Assembly (NCBI GenBank): GCA_025201805.1
Contig: MU619407.1
Coordinates: forward strand, 1-53,122
Source of the DNA: Parasitella parasitica
Taxonomy: Eukaryota > Mucoromycota > Mucoromycetes > Mucorales > Mucoraceae
Length of the DNA stretch: 53,122 bases
Direction of reading: 5' to 3'
The position numbers and the translations under genes are program-made. Below the pieces are notes generated by a model that saw only the letters and a list, made by a program, of their open reading frames with translations, did not search any database and was not told the DNA's origin. Position 1 is the stretch's first letter, and every line of letters begins with the position of its first letter. Of this stretch, positions 35,774 through 46,787 are shown one piece after another.

Positions 35774-36346
35774 ATGAAAACCACAGGTTTGTCGATATTA
35801 TCATCTTCAATTAGCAACAAAAATAATAAATGGAGATATCTGGTTCATTTGGCATATATAACAATTCTTATATCACTCTCTATCACTATACCAATCGTCT
35901 ATAGCCTAACAGGAACGCCGCCCTACTGGGCTATCACCATTTTATTTGTTATTCCCTTTCTGATATATGTTTTGCTTTTGATGATAATAAGGCCAAAGAA
36001 CACCATCACAACAGCGACCACAACAACAGTAACAAGCGTACCTGTTGCAGACATGGAACAAGATCAAGATGAAATTACAGGTTTACAACGACATATAATA
36101 GACGAGGAGGCAGAAGACAATGACGATGGAGTCCTTTCGTCGATAGACAATACTAGCTATAATCCATCTACCGTAGGGATACCACCAAGCTCATTTCTGG
36201 CGCCTACTATTCATCCACAAGCGTCTATTCGATCTTCAAGCTTAGACTATACACCTCCTCCGCCTGCTTACCAGGACATGATCTATCCGCCTTCTTATCG
36301 ATCTACTAATTCTACAAAAGATGATAATGTCTCTATTGTGTATTGA
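35774..36346 (+). CDS. Small membrane protein with two PPxY motifs
   Basis: A single-exon protein of 190 residues from the ATG at 35774. Two hydrophobic helices are visible near residues 22-45 and 53-75 (LVHLAYITILISLSITIPIV and WAITILFVIPFLIYVLLLMI). A soluble tail of about 110 residues follows, with an acidic segment (DEEAEDNDDG) and then PPPPAYQDMIYPPSY: two PPxY motifs within 13 residues near the end. Such motifs recruit WW domains of Nedd4/Rsp5 ubiquitin ligases, as in membrane adaptors. I do not recognise a family. It follows the PY-tail membrane protein at 34201-35451 on the same strand. An in-frame upstream extension through the TTA repeat is treated as UTR. Confidence 0.75.
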   Translation: MKTTGLSILSSSISNKNNKWRYLVHLAYITILISLSITIPIVYSLTGTPPYWAITILFVIPFLIYVLLLMIIRPKNTITTATTTTVTSVPVADMEQDQDEITGLQRHIIDEEAEDNDDGVLSSIDNTSYNPSTVGIPPSSFLAPTIHPQASIRSSSLDYTPPPPAYQDMIYPPSYRSTNSTKDDNVSIVY

Positions 36347-36663
36347 TTTAAAATTAACATAGTAAATAAAGCTCTCATACATATTCCAGTTGTAAATACA
36401 CATTTTGCAATTTGCAATACGTTGAAAGATAGACAGAGATCATATGGACATATAACTCCTTTTAATCTAGACGAGATCAGTTGTAAAGACCTGGCTTGAT
36501 TAATAAAAAAATTTATTCACATACTGGATGTTAACACGTATCAAGGCACTTGTGTACACGACACAAGCTAATGAGTTTGCTCAAAACAATTTGGCTTGTT
36601 CACGTACAACCAAAATCTGATAAACATTGTTTTTCTTCTCTTTTTACAATTTAGTTTGAAATG

Positions 36664-36735
<72 letters not shown>

Positions 36736-36751
36736 AAAGAAAAGCAGCGGG
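36347..36751. other. Intergenic between the PPxY protein and ELL
   Basis: About 400 bp between two convergent stop codons. It contains a 69-bp poly(A) tract at 36664-36732 and no gene. The length of this homopolymer is likely unreliable. Confidence 0.7.
36664..36732. repeat. Poly(A) tract, about 69 bp
   Basis: An uninterrupted A run 20 bp below the ELL stop codon. It could be a homopolymer expansion or the tail of an old retrocopy; no target-site duplication was found by eye. Confidence 0.95.
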
Positions 36752-38791
36752 TTACTTGCATAAACTTTTTGGTATAGCATAATGATACTCGTCTATGCTT
36801 TGTTTGATTGAGCTCCACATATAATTTAATCTTCTACGCTTATTGTTACAATCTACAAGAAAGTCTTGGGCTTCTTTAAATCCTTTCTCGTCGTCGCATT
36901 GTTTTAAATAATTTGCTCTCAACATGTCTTGATATTCTGCGTTCAAATCGTAATAAGATCGTTTGGTTCCTTTGGGAGGCTCAGTCGATTGCAAGACCTT
37001 AATGTATTGAGGGAAATTGTCTATAAAGAATCGTTTGATTCGGTTGTAGTCTTTTTGTTGCTTCACGTAACTGTAACAATACGCACTGAACTTGTGTTGA
37101 TTTTTAATGTTGAGAGGTTTAATGCTGGTTGGCTCCTTGGGTGTGGGTTCATGCAGTGATGATGCTACTGTAGCTGCCTGAGTGGGAGTGGGCGCGACAG
37201 ATGAAGATGAGGACGATGTTGTGGACATTTTGGCAGACTTGGGTGGAGTAGGCGTTGAAACTATCGCTGCTACTGACTCCTTTACTCTCTTTTTAGGGCG
37301 TGGTGTAGGCATAACTAATGTATCACGGCTTGGGACGTCTACTATGGCATGTTAAATGACAAGTAATTTATCAAAGTGTTAATAACTTACCATCATCATT
37401 CATCACACTTTTTCTCTTTGTAGACGGAGATAGCTTTTCTTGAGTGTTGGTGTTGCCACTATTTTGTTGTGGGGGCAATGTTTTAGATGCATACTTCTTA
37501 CCAGCCGAGGAAGGCTTCAAATGTGATGCCGCTGATGCTGTAGCTTGTGGTGGTGGCGTTGGCACTAACAACTGTGTTGGCGTGATAGGCTTACTCCTTT
37601 GTGGAGAAGCAAGCTTTGATGGTAATAATGGAGTGCTAGGCGAAGCATGGTCAACAGGAGTTGATCTTCCCTTGCCCTTTTCTTGCTGTGGTGCTACTGG
37701 CTTGCGATTATTCAAGGGAGAAAGTGTTTTTTTGCCATTAACAAGCATTGGGCTTGTAGTTACAGGTGGTTTATAAGGCGATTCGGGATGGTATAGGTTG
37801 GATCGGTCTATTTCGAAACCTTGGCTCTGTAAAAGGTCATAGGCCTCTTTGGCATTATCAGCAGCAGTTAGTTTGTCAGTATTGGAGTAGAATGGCCAAG
37901 TCCAAATTTGTATGTCTTTGTAGAGGTTTGGCTTGAGACAAAACTTTTTACGTTCATCTTTTTTGATTGGAATGGCCACCTATAAGAAATTCTGATGTTA
38001 GTGCATAGTGTCATTATATTATTGTTTTTGGTTTGATTCTCTACCATGTCTAAAATATGCTTCACTTCTAATTGCTCGCATCGTTCTAATTGCGATCGAT
38101 TCAATGATTTGGTGATCTCAATTAATGACCATGGTTGTATAGCTAATCGTTGAACAACTCGAGTTTTCATAGAGTATTTTTCTTCTGATGGAGACGATGT
38201 CCTTGTCATGGGTGGGTCAAATGATTTAGATGATTTAGATGATTTAGAAGTCTTTTGTGGTGCATTCGAGCCTCTTGATGATGAAGAAGGTGTTGGTATA
38301 TTGCTGTTGCCATTGGATTTTGACCTTTTAGCTGAGCTAGACTTTTTTAAGCTGGCAGTGGTTTTGGCTGTTTTGCTCGATGGCGATGGTGATGAATTAT
38401 CGGTTGTGCTGGGTATATCTAGCAGTTCGATTCTTCTGGCAACCTTGTCTCTTTGTTCAACAGATTCTTTAGTACGCTTCTTTTCCTCTATTTTTTTAAT
38501 GGTAGGTGTGGCAAGTATAGAATCGCCAATGAAGTGAAGCGTACTCGAATTATTATTATAGTAGGTTGCATCAGCCTTTGGTGATGCTGAACCTTTCATT
38601 GCATCCAGCCTTATTCGTGCATCGCTTAATACAAGTTCCTACATACATATTAATATCGTTGTTATGGCAACGACAACTTTACTTACAAATACACCGGATT
38701 TCTTGTATTCTACGTGGAGCGACTTTTGTTTAGCCAACTTTTCAATAGTTTGAGCATCCAGTTTAAAATTAATGATCTTTTCTCTAGTCAT
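36752..38791 (-). CDS. ELL: RNA polymerase II elongation factor ELL homologue
   Basis: A transcription elongation factor that suppresses Pol II pausing. Exons 38791-38687, 38638-38045, 37979-37391 and 37341-36752 give 625 residues. The first 60 residues are a short N-terminal ELL segment (MTREKIINFKLDAQTIEKL...). A Ser/Lys-rich linker follows. The winged-helix-like region begins KTRVVQRLAIQPWSLIEI and continues through LERCEQLEVKHILDM and FCLKPNLYKDIQIW, as in ELL's DPF-like domain. After a long Pro/Ser/Thr linker the C-terminus has the occludin-like helices, ending KRRRLNYMWSSIKQSIDEYH, which resembles the OCEL domain ending in ELL and occludin. In S. pombe the ortholog partners with Eaf1. 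The start at 38791 lies 245 bp from the divergent cytochrome b5 start. Confidence 0.85.
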
Positions 38792-39036
38792 TTTTAAAGA
38801 ATGGGCCAGATTTATGAAAAACTGAACAAAAAATTAAAATACAAATGAGAAAAACGAGTTGATTTCGGATCGTGGTGGTATTAATGAAAGCAAACAAAGA
38901 CAGAGGGGGGGGACTGTGAAGCTCAAAGAACTATCATAGAAGGACTGGGTTTAGAGCATCTCAAAAATGGGGACCCCCAAAAAGGTTACTAGAGCTACAA
39001 TTTATTTGGATTCATTATTTATTCTGTCTTTTAGTC

Positions 39037-39597
39037 ATGTCTGCTCGAATTTTCACTTATGAAGAGGTTTCCAAGCATAACACCAGAGATGATCTTTACA
39101 TGATCATAGATAAAAAGGTGTATGATATTACTAAATTTTTAGATGAGGTAATTTTTTCGATATATTTGGCATCTAAATCATACGCGTGAACTCATTTCTA
39201 TCAAATTGTGAAGCATCCCGGGGGTGACGAAATTTTAATTGAAGAGGGTGCAAAGGATGCTTCTGACGCATTTGAAGATGTTGGTCATTCTCCTGATGCT
39301 CATGATATGCTCAAGAAATATCATGTCGGTAAAGTGGATCCTGAGGTAAGTGATTCCATTGCTTTTATATTACAAATGTATTGATATGTTTTTTGCTAGT
39401 CGACACCAATTAGGATTGAGCCACCAGGTGCAAGTTATACCACCAATGAACAGAAAGGAAAGTAAGTGTTATACAGCGCGCATAACTGAGTGAGAATATT
39501 CAAACCATCCCGTCAAATTAGCCCTTTGCGTATCATTATTCCAGTTGTTTTCTTCCTTGGTTACTTTTACTGGCGTTTTTTTGTTCATAACGCTTGA
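39037..39597 (+). CDS. CYB5: Cytochrome b5, C-terminally anchored
   Basis: A small haem electron carrier for ER desaturases and P450s. Exons 39037-39147, 39214-39345, 39400-39461 and 39522-39597 encode 126 residues. The haem-binding core has VYDITKFLDEHPGGDE (first axial His) and EDVGHSPDAHDMLKKYHVG (second axial His). A proline-rich hinge follows, then a single C-terminal helix RIIIPVVFFLGYFYWRFFV, with the short basic-hydrophobic tail of a tail-anchored protein. Its stop lies 65 bp from the stop of the convergent ASE1 gene. Confidence 0.96.
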
Positions 39598-39662
39598 TTA
39601 GCCTTGGTTTGATTTATTGAGTAATAACAATAAAAATTAGATATATAGTTCAGTTAATGTAA

Positions 39663-41846
39663 TCAAGCGTCTATTTCTGACATATCACTCAAGTCAGGTC
39701 CGTCATCAAATATTCCTAAATCAAGACCGATATGCTCATCGCTTTCAGACTGAGACTCAATGATATTTGCTGGATGTTGTTTTTGTCTTTTGACTGAATG
39801 AGATTTCTACGTGAATAGCATCAGAAATGACCCAAAAAAAATCATAATTAAATTTACCAGTAAATTAGGCGCTTTATTTTCATTTTGTACCTGCCTTTCG
39901 TCTTCTGAGCCGTCGTCATCTTCATCATCAAATATATGGCCTCTTTTAATTGGCTTTTGCTCCCGATATCCAGTATTTCTTGCGCGAATACTATGTAAAA
40001 TACTAGCCGATGTATCAATCCTTGTGTCAACAGTTGTTGTTGCCAAATTATAACTTTTTGCTCGGTGAAGTTGTGGTGTGTTGAACATGATTCGCTTTGT
40101 TTTGTTTGGTCTTGGGCTTGTCATTGGTTTCCGAAGCGTTGATGGTGGTTCAGTACGCCGTGGTGTTCTTGGTAATGCATATGGTTGGCTTTGCTGATTC
40201 CGCTCTCTATGAGGGGTCTTTGGCTATGAAAATTCAATGTTAGACTAACATAAGCTATCCCAAAATTCGGATTGGCAAGTACCCTTTCTACAGCAGTTGA
40301 TTCAGATTGTTGATCAGAGTCTCCATAGATAACATCAAAATAGGGTTTGCCGTATACCAAAAAAGAGTGGCTTTTCAGTGCTTCATATTCCAATAATGCA
40401 CCTTCAAGTTCCTTGGTTACTTTAGGCAATTCTCTTGAAATACGCTTCCTAAATCTTTCTTCGCGAAGTAAACGGCCAGGATCACGATTACCTTTCCCAA
40501 ATAGTCGGTTTGGGTCGCTCGTAGTTGCTTCAAACTCGTCGATCTCCTTTTTTAATTTCATGTGCTTTTCAATGAGCTCCAGAATATATTTTGAATCTTC
40601 CAATTCCAATTGAAGTCTTGATATTTCATTTTCATAGGCCTCAAGTACAACATCAGTTATATGATCGCCGCATTGATCTGGCTGAAACTGAGCTCGCTGC
40701 TTTTCATTAAAATATAATCTATCCCATAGCGATGCAAGTTCTTCTTTTGCTGTCTGGATAAAGTCCCCTATTCGCTCCTGTTTCAACTGATTCAGCTTGG
40801 CCAATTCGTTTTCAAACTACAAATATAAATGTTGGCGACTATCTGTATTGGTCACATATGCATACAATTTACTTTGTCCAGATCTTTAGATGTCAAGCCA
40901 CGATTTGCCATCAAGAAAACGTCGCATTCTTGCTGGTTAACATGCAATCGATTCCAAAGATGCTTGAGGCTCATAACAATCTCTTCTTTGCGGCACTCAA
41001 CTTCGTGTCTTTGCTCCTGTAATTCTTTTGCTCTTTGTGATATATACTTCATGAAATCTTCGGACACAAGGATATTGCATAAATTCATTTTTTCATCAGG
41101 GTCATTTTCGATATGGAATTGTTGAATTAGTCTGTCTCGATCGCTTTCAGGCTGTATTCCTAGTAAAACAAACAAGTTGGAAACCTGTTCTACGCCATGG
41201 TCGATGATTTCTTTTCTTCTTATGTATTCGACCTCACATCTTAAGATCTCGTCTTCAAGAGCATGTACTGCCAGTGTGGACACATCGATATCATTTACCA
41301 TTAGCATGCTTGTATCTACAAAATTTCCCATAGCTTGTTTGAATTCCTGCAATTGCAGATATAATTCTATGCTATTGTTTAGATTATTTTCAAGAGATCT
41401 TTGAAAATTTTGCCATTACCTTTTACTGCTGAGAGTCTTTCGTCGTATTTCTATGATATCCAGGATGATGTTAGAAGGTGCATATTTTCAACGATAAAAA
41501 AGCAAACCTCTTTAACCGTTGCAAGCTCGTTTTGTAAATCGGCTAGATTTGCTTGTAATGATATTGAGGGGTTTAGTACAACTTTATCAGAAGCATATTC
41601 GCCCATTAATCTTTTATATGATAATATAGAACTTTGTGATCTTTTTGCCTCTTGGATTATATGCTGCTTGTCGTTTTCAACTTCGTTAACTTTTTCATTC
41701 GCAAATCTCTCAATAGACTTAAAGAATTTGGCATTAAGCTCGCATTTATCGTGCGATTCCAGACCAATTTCGTCTTGCAAAGTGGTCAATCTTTTGAATT
41801 CTTCTTGTATGCTACTGATCAATTTATCCATTTGTTGAGAGTCCAT
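39663..41846 (-). CDS. ASE1: Microtubule-bundling protein Ase1/PRC1/MAP65
   Basis: Crosslinks antiparallel microtubules at the spindle midzone. Six exons (41846-41508, 41450-41420, 41366-40873, 40816-40283, 40223-39858, 39806-39663) give 635 residues. Most of the N-terminal two thirds is coiled coil and spectrin-like rod. The microtubule-binding part carries the MAP65 blocks ELASLWDRLYFNEKQRAQF and DPNRLFGKGNRDPGRLLREE, followed by RKRISRELPK. A basic Pro/Ser tail contains several SP or TP sites (TPRRTEPP, TSPRPNK), which in relatives are CDK sites that delay midzone binding until anaphase. The tail ends in an acidic stretch (ESQSESDEH). The ATG at 41846 was chosen as the first after an upstream region that reads like 5' UTR. 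Confidence 0.93.
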
Positions 41847-42267
41847 GGTGTTGTGAAAAAAAAAAAGGTTTAAAAAGGAGACTAACTGATGTGCACCGGT
41901 CCTCTTTTTCGCAACCAGGCTCACTCTAAATCGTCAAGTCACTGCCTTTTATTGTTGGTCGAGGCTGATTGCAAAAGATATGAATTACGATATAGTATAC
42001 AACAACATCTTCATAAAATGAGGAGAACAGAAACAAAAAATTACTACGTTGAGAATAAAGATATTCAAATTTTTTCTTTTTGTTGTTACCTATTGCGTTG
42101 AAGGTACTGAAACCCAAACAGGGTGCGATAAAACCATGTAAGAATGGTGAGTAACCAAGGTTTCATTCAAAGTCAGTTTTGAATCAAAAAAAATTAACAT
42201 GTTTGATCATTGCTTTGCTTCTTGGTCATATTTTTTGTTTTTTCCTCATCTATATACATTGAAATTA
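41847..42267. other. Intergenic between divergent ASE1 and RhoGAP
   Basis: About 420 bp containing both promoters. No gene is seen; overlapping open frames on both strands look like chance. Confidence 0.5.
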
Positions 42268-44065
42268 ATGCGACGCAACTCAACATTATCGGATGAAAAT
42301 TCGGATTCTAGTATGTCTTCAGCTTTCTCGACTTCTTCGGCAGATTCATGTGACAATACGACAACATCCAACTCGAAACAATTTTTTACAAACCTTGTAC
42401 AAAAGACTCGTTCTCAAGTTGAGCAAAAGACATCCGAGATAAATGCTACTATGCAAGAAAAACTACCTGAGTGGAAACAGCGTGGAGCTATGTATTCGAA
42501 TAAAGCAAAGGAAACTGGTATGGAATGGTCAAGACGAGGAAAAGAAGCCGTGGATAGATGGAAAAAAGATAGAGCAGGTGTGTATGCGTATGAATATGGT
42601 TTAGATGAACACTTAGCAGAAATTTAGAAGAAAATGCTTGTAATACTAGCAATTCACCTTCTCGGCAATCTCATTTTCATTCTGAAAATGCAGTATTTGG
42701 AATGCCTTTGGAAGTGGCGGTTGCATTAACGAAAATTGACCCAGATGATTCAATACCTGCTGTATTCAAAAGATGTATGGAATATTTAGACAATGTTGGT
42801 ATGCATCGTTACGCAACGTAGCAAACAATCACTATCTATGCTGATTATGTGCATGCTTATGTAGGTATCCACGAAGTTGGTTTATATAGGTAGGGTTCGC
42901 TTTAATTAGAAATGAACAAGAATTAGCTGAATATTACTCAAATTAGGATTCCTGGAAGTACAATCACTGTCAACAAACTACGATCAGCCTTTAATGATGG
43001 TAATCCTCGTGATGTGTTGCATGTTGTTATCCATCCCAGCTAATGTATTCGATAGGGTCCGATATTGATTTTGATGTAACAAAACCTGACACTCATGCTG
43101 TTGGAACACTGTTAAAGATGTATTTAAGAGAACGTTAGTGTAAAAGAAATGGATTAGATAATTTACTAATCGTGCTTTCAGTACCTGAACCGATCATCCC
43201 ACCTGAGTTGGATCATGAATATTCACAACAATTTTTACAATCAATTAAATCGTTGAATGAGGGGGATAAAAAAGCAATGGAGGATACGATCAATGTTACA
43301 ACATCTCTTTCTACGGTGGAAACAAGTAAATTACTGCCGATTTCACCTGCATTGTTAAAGACTGTGAGGTCAATTACGTCGAAACTACCAATATACAGCT
43401 TCTGTTTGCTACAATTTCTATGTAAACACCTAAAGAATGTTGCTGATCATGAAGCAGAAAATAGAATGTCGATATCAAACTTGGCAGTAATATTTATTCC
43501 TACATTAAACATTGGAAGAGCACTGTTTCATTGCATGGTTGAGCATTACAGTGACATATTTGAAGGCGTAAAAAAGACAAAAATACCGCCTCCATTACCA
43601 CAAAAACCTCGCAATTTGTCTATTTCAGATCCGCATGGAGCTGCGACATCTCCATTACCGCCCACCAACACACCCAGAAAGATATTTCATGCAAAAACAA
43701 TGTCAGATACCAATGCCATGACAACCAGTAGTATAGTCCCTTCAATAAAAATCCCGCCTCCCAAACCTAGTCGATCGCCTGCTTCAAATATTTGTAGTCA
43801 GCAACAATTACCGCTGCGTCCACCTAGAGTACTTCCTGTTAAACCGAGATCGAAGTCTGTTTCATCGCCTCATCGATTTGTTCAACAGCAACTAAAACAA
43901 CAACAGCAAAACCAACAGGATCAAAATGACGATGAAGAATCAGTTTGGATGCAAAGTGGTCGAGTTGAAGCGATTGGAAAACAATTTGAAACATGGATGA
44001 ATAGTAATATCACGACAACATCCCCTGCCTCCTCCTCTGCATCATCGTTTTCATTTCGAAAATGA
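42268..44065 (+). CDS. Rho GTPase-activating protein
   Basis: Stimulates GTP hydrolysis by a Rho-family GTPase. Exons 42268-42577, 42628-42798, 42865-42889, 42947-42999, 43056-43133 and 43182-44065 give 506 residues. An N-terminal Ser-rich and helical region (about 1-110) precedes the RhoGAP domain at roughly 130-345: FGMPLEVAVAL, GIHEVGLYRIPGS (its Arg is the arginine finger), LLKMYLRELPEPIIP, NRMSISNLAVIFIPTL. The tail is Pro/Ser-rich with polyproline patches (PPPLPQKPR, LPLRPPRVLPVKPRSK) suitable for SH3 binding. It resembles the Sac7/Bem3-size GAPs, but the target GTPase is unknown. The Rac gene 25 kb away is one candidate. The start is the second in-frame ATG, because residues before it look untranslated. 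Confidence 0.92.
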
Positions 44066-44159
44066 TAAATTCATTTGCAATCCATGAGATTTTTATGATT
44101 TCCTTTTTTTTTTTTCAAATCCAATGGATTTTAGGCAATAAATAAATGAAAAGAACGAA

Positions 44160-45894
44160 TCATGGTTTTTCAGGTGTATCAAAGTCCAAATCCCAAAAGC
44201 CCGGTGGCGTTCTGGCACGCTCTGTACGATGATATCGATGCCTTGAATTTAGTTGAATACGATCTTGTCCTGTCACTTGTAGCTGATTTCCATGAATGTT
44301 TGCGGCTAATACTTCATTACCATAGAACTACATTGCATTTCAGAGATTAATATATAAATGTCAGAAGGCACATTGAATATTTACGCTATTGCATGATATG
44401 CAAGTGTCGCCTTCCATATTTGATCTATTACCCCTATGACGAGGATTGTGTGTCGCTGTAGATGCTTTTTCTTGAGGCTTAGGGTAATTTCTGTTCAATG
44501 TTTGATTTGTTACATTTAATGATGCTTTTCGTATCGTTTTGCTTGAACATGCATCCTTCATTATCATTGTAGTCGGTGTTGCTTTTAGAAGAGGTATGTC
44601 TTCGGCCTTAGGAACACCATGGGCTACAACTTGCTCATGTTTAATCACATCGAGTCCTTTTCCTTTTTTACTTTTAACTGATTCCGCGATATGGTTTGTC
44701 TTGTCCGATAATGTAGTTGATAGCGATCTTTTCTGTGGTATTGCATTAATAGAAGTCTCGTGTCCATACATAGTTTGCTGTGCAGTTGCAGCTATTGTCG
44801 GTGTTGTATCTTTTAAGGACGCCACAATAGTTGACTTTGTTAATGGAGATGTATGAGTAGATGCATTCGCTGGTGTTTGTGCTGAAGTAAACGTTGAAAG
44901 CTTTTGCTCATAAAACATGGTATTCAAGGAACGCTGTGCCAAATTTTGTTTTTTTTTCGAATTGATTCTTGGCCTACAAGTTGGTTTTGCAGTTGAATTC
45001 GTCCTGTTATTTTGATATCAATGGGAATATAGAATGTCAAGGGTTTTAAGAACTTACTGTTCACTTGGTTTTTGGTATTTGAATAGAGATTCTGATTTTT
45101 CGTTTTTCAGGGCTATTGCATTCATCAATAAGTAGAACATTATGTTGCCAATACTTGGGATCTTACATTCATTCATTGCTTTTAATTCGTTTATTTCGTT
45201 TATTTGGCTCTCCACTTTTCCTTTCAAGTCTTGGTTTTCCTTTTCTAGATTAAGCAAAATTCTGTGAACTCATATTTGATTTATCGTAGTACTTTTTGAA
45301 AATTATACCTTGTATTCGAATTTGCATTCTGAGCTCTGTATACATAATCAGCAGTAAAACTATACATTAATCAATATCCATTACCTTGAATTTCTTTATC
45401 TATCCATTTTACTTGATCCTCCAATTCAACTATTCTAACTTTCATGCCTTCGTTTGCTTTACTTTCTGTTTGCTCTAACTGATAGAAAGCAGCTACTTTT
45501 CTAGAAACTTCCAGTGATTGTATCAAACGCTCGCATTTCAGGTCCTTTTCTTTCAGGCTGTGATCGTGTTTCAATTTGTACTCTGCAATTTCCATTTCTT
45601 TCAGCCTCTCTTGAGAGTTTATTGCGTCTTGTAGCTTAGTCTTCAACTCTTCCAAATTTCGATCGTTACTGATTCTTAGGCCTCTTATAGTTCTCCTGTC
45701 CTTGTCACATTTCAACCTTAGGCGTTCTATAAAAATACGTGCGTTTAATATAGGCTCAATCAACTAATGTGTCATCGCTAACCGAGTTCCCATTGTTTCC
45801 ACTCTGTGGAATTCACATCATGTGGTTCATTTCGCATATGCGTAATCAAATCCTGTCCTGGATCTTGGAGAAGAGTGCTGTTATTAGTGCTCAT
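44160..45894 (-). CDS. CTP1: Ctp1/Sae2/CtIP-type DNA end-resection factor
   Basis: A cofactor of the Mre11-Rad50-Nbs1 nuclease in homologous recombination. Seven exons (45894-45783, 45726-45385, 45333-45309, 45261-45167, 45112-45058, 45003-44385, 44327-44160) give 471 residues with all phases matching. The middle is coiled coil (residues 38-215, for example LEELKTKLQDAINSQERL). A low-complexity Ser/Thr/Ala/Gln region follows. The C-terminal 60 residues carry the family tail: DTCISCNSFYGNE (CxxC plus FY), then SRHRYHRTERARTPPGFWDL and DTPE. This is the SAE2 (CtIP C-terminal) domain, with the SRHR and TPPGFW elements. The Thr before PP sits where human T847 and yeast S267 are phosphorylated by CDK. 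The ATG at 45894 is the first in-frame ATG. Adjacent, divergent 165 bp from NAA30, convergent with the RhoGAP (94 bp). Confidence 0.88.
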
Positions 45895-46059
45895 TGATCG
45901 CGCTTGAGATATGCTGATGATTAGCTGTACAGAGAACGATGAATGTGCAAATTTCCCTGATTTGAGATTCAAGAAATATACCGTTTATGTGACCACTATT
46001 ATAATTCCTGTGTAAAAACTACCAAAGAAGTGAACATTTTCATCTGCATCCAATCCATT

Positions 46060-46656
46060 ATGACCAGCACAAACGACAATATCAAATACAGTGAATATGA
46101 ATCAGAAGTACAGCTACCTGATATTATGCAGTTGATTGAAAACGATTTATCAGAGCCCTACTCTGTTTATACTTATCGTTATTTCATACACAACTGGCCA
46201 AACTTGTGCTTTTTGGTAACTTTGTTTTTTCAATTTTATAGCAATAATATTAACAGCGGTTCAGGCAAGTGATGGAGACAAATATGTAGGTGTGATAATA
46301 TGTAAGCTGGATAGACACAGGGATAGACTTCGTGGGTATATTGCCATGCTGGCAGTAGCAAAATCACATCGTAAAATGTCTATAGGGTCCAGCCTAGTAA
46401 AAATGGCTATCCATGCTATGAAAGATATGAATGCGGACGAGGTAACAGGCAGTAAACATACAAAAAGTTATATACTTACTAGATTCGATAGGTTGTACTG
46501 GAGACAGAATTCACAAATTTTGGTGCACTTGGATTATATGAAAGATTAGGGTTTATCAAAGACAAACGACTTTTTCGATACTATTTAAACGGAGTGGATG
46601 CATTTCGACTTAAATTATTTTGCAAGACAATGATCAAAGGTGCCCAAACTGTATGA
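46060..46656 (+). CDS. NAA30: N-alpha-acetyltransferase NatC catalytic subunit (Naa30/Mak3)
   Basis: Acetylates N-termini beginning Met followed by a hydrophobic residue. Exons 46060-46215, 46265-46441 and 46492-46656 give 165 residues. The sequence follows the Naa30 pattern closely: [66 protein letters not shown] and [17 protein letters not shown]. Acetyl-CoA is held by the R-x-x-x-I-G-S segment; here the usual Arg-Gly-Ile-Gly reads MSIGSS, a small change. The start is the first ATG; the frame is open ten codons upstream but begins at GTG. A second, better acceptor at 46264 joins the exons in frame rather than the earlier one at 46260. Confidence 0.95.
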
Positions 46657-46674
46657 GGTGGAGCGTTTTTATTA

Positions 46675-46726
46675 TTAGTAGTAGTATTCATAGTAGTAGT
46701 GGTAGTGGTAGTAGTATGGTAGTATG

Positions 46727-46783
<57 letters not shown>

Positions 46784-46785
46784 AT
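46675..46785 (+). repeat. (TAG)n microsatellite
   Basis: A triplet tract of about 110 bp that is imperfect at the left and perfect from about 46728. It lies between the convergent NAA30 and APP1 stop codons, and its stop-rich frame ends next to the APP1 stop at 46788-46790. Confidence 0.95.
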
Positions 46786-46787
46786 AG

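Noticed and set aside
44162-44350. Plus-strand frame of 62 codons after the RhoGAP
   Set aside because: It is antisense to the last Ctp1 exon, whose coding match (SRHR and TPPGFW) is clear.
46728-46785. Tandem triplet array as a possible CRISPR-like repeat
   Set aside because: The unit is 3 bp without spacers; it is a simple microsatellite.
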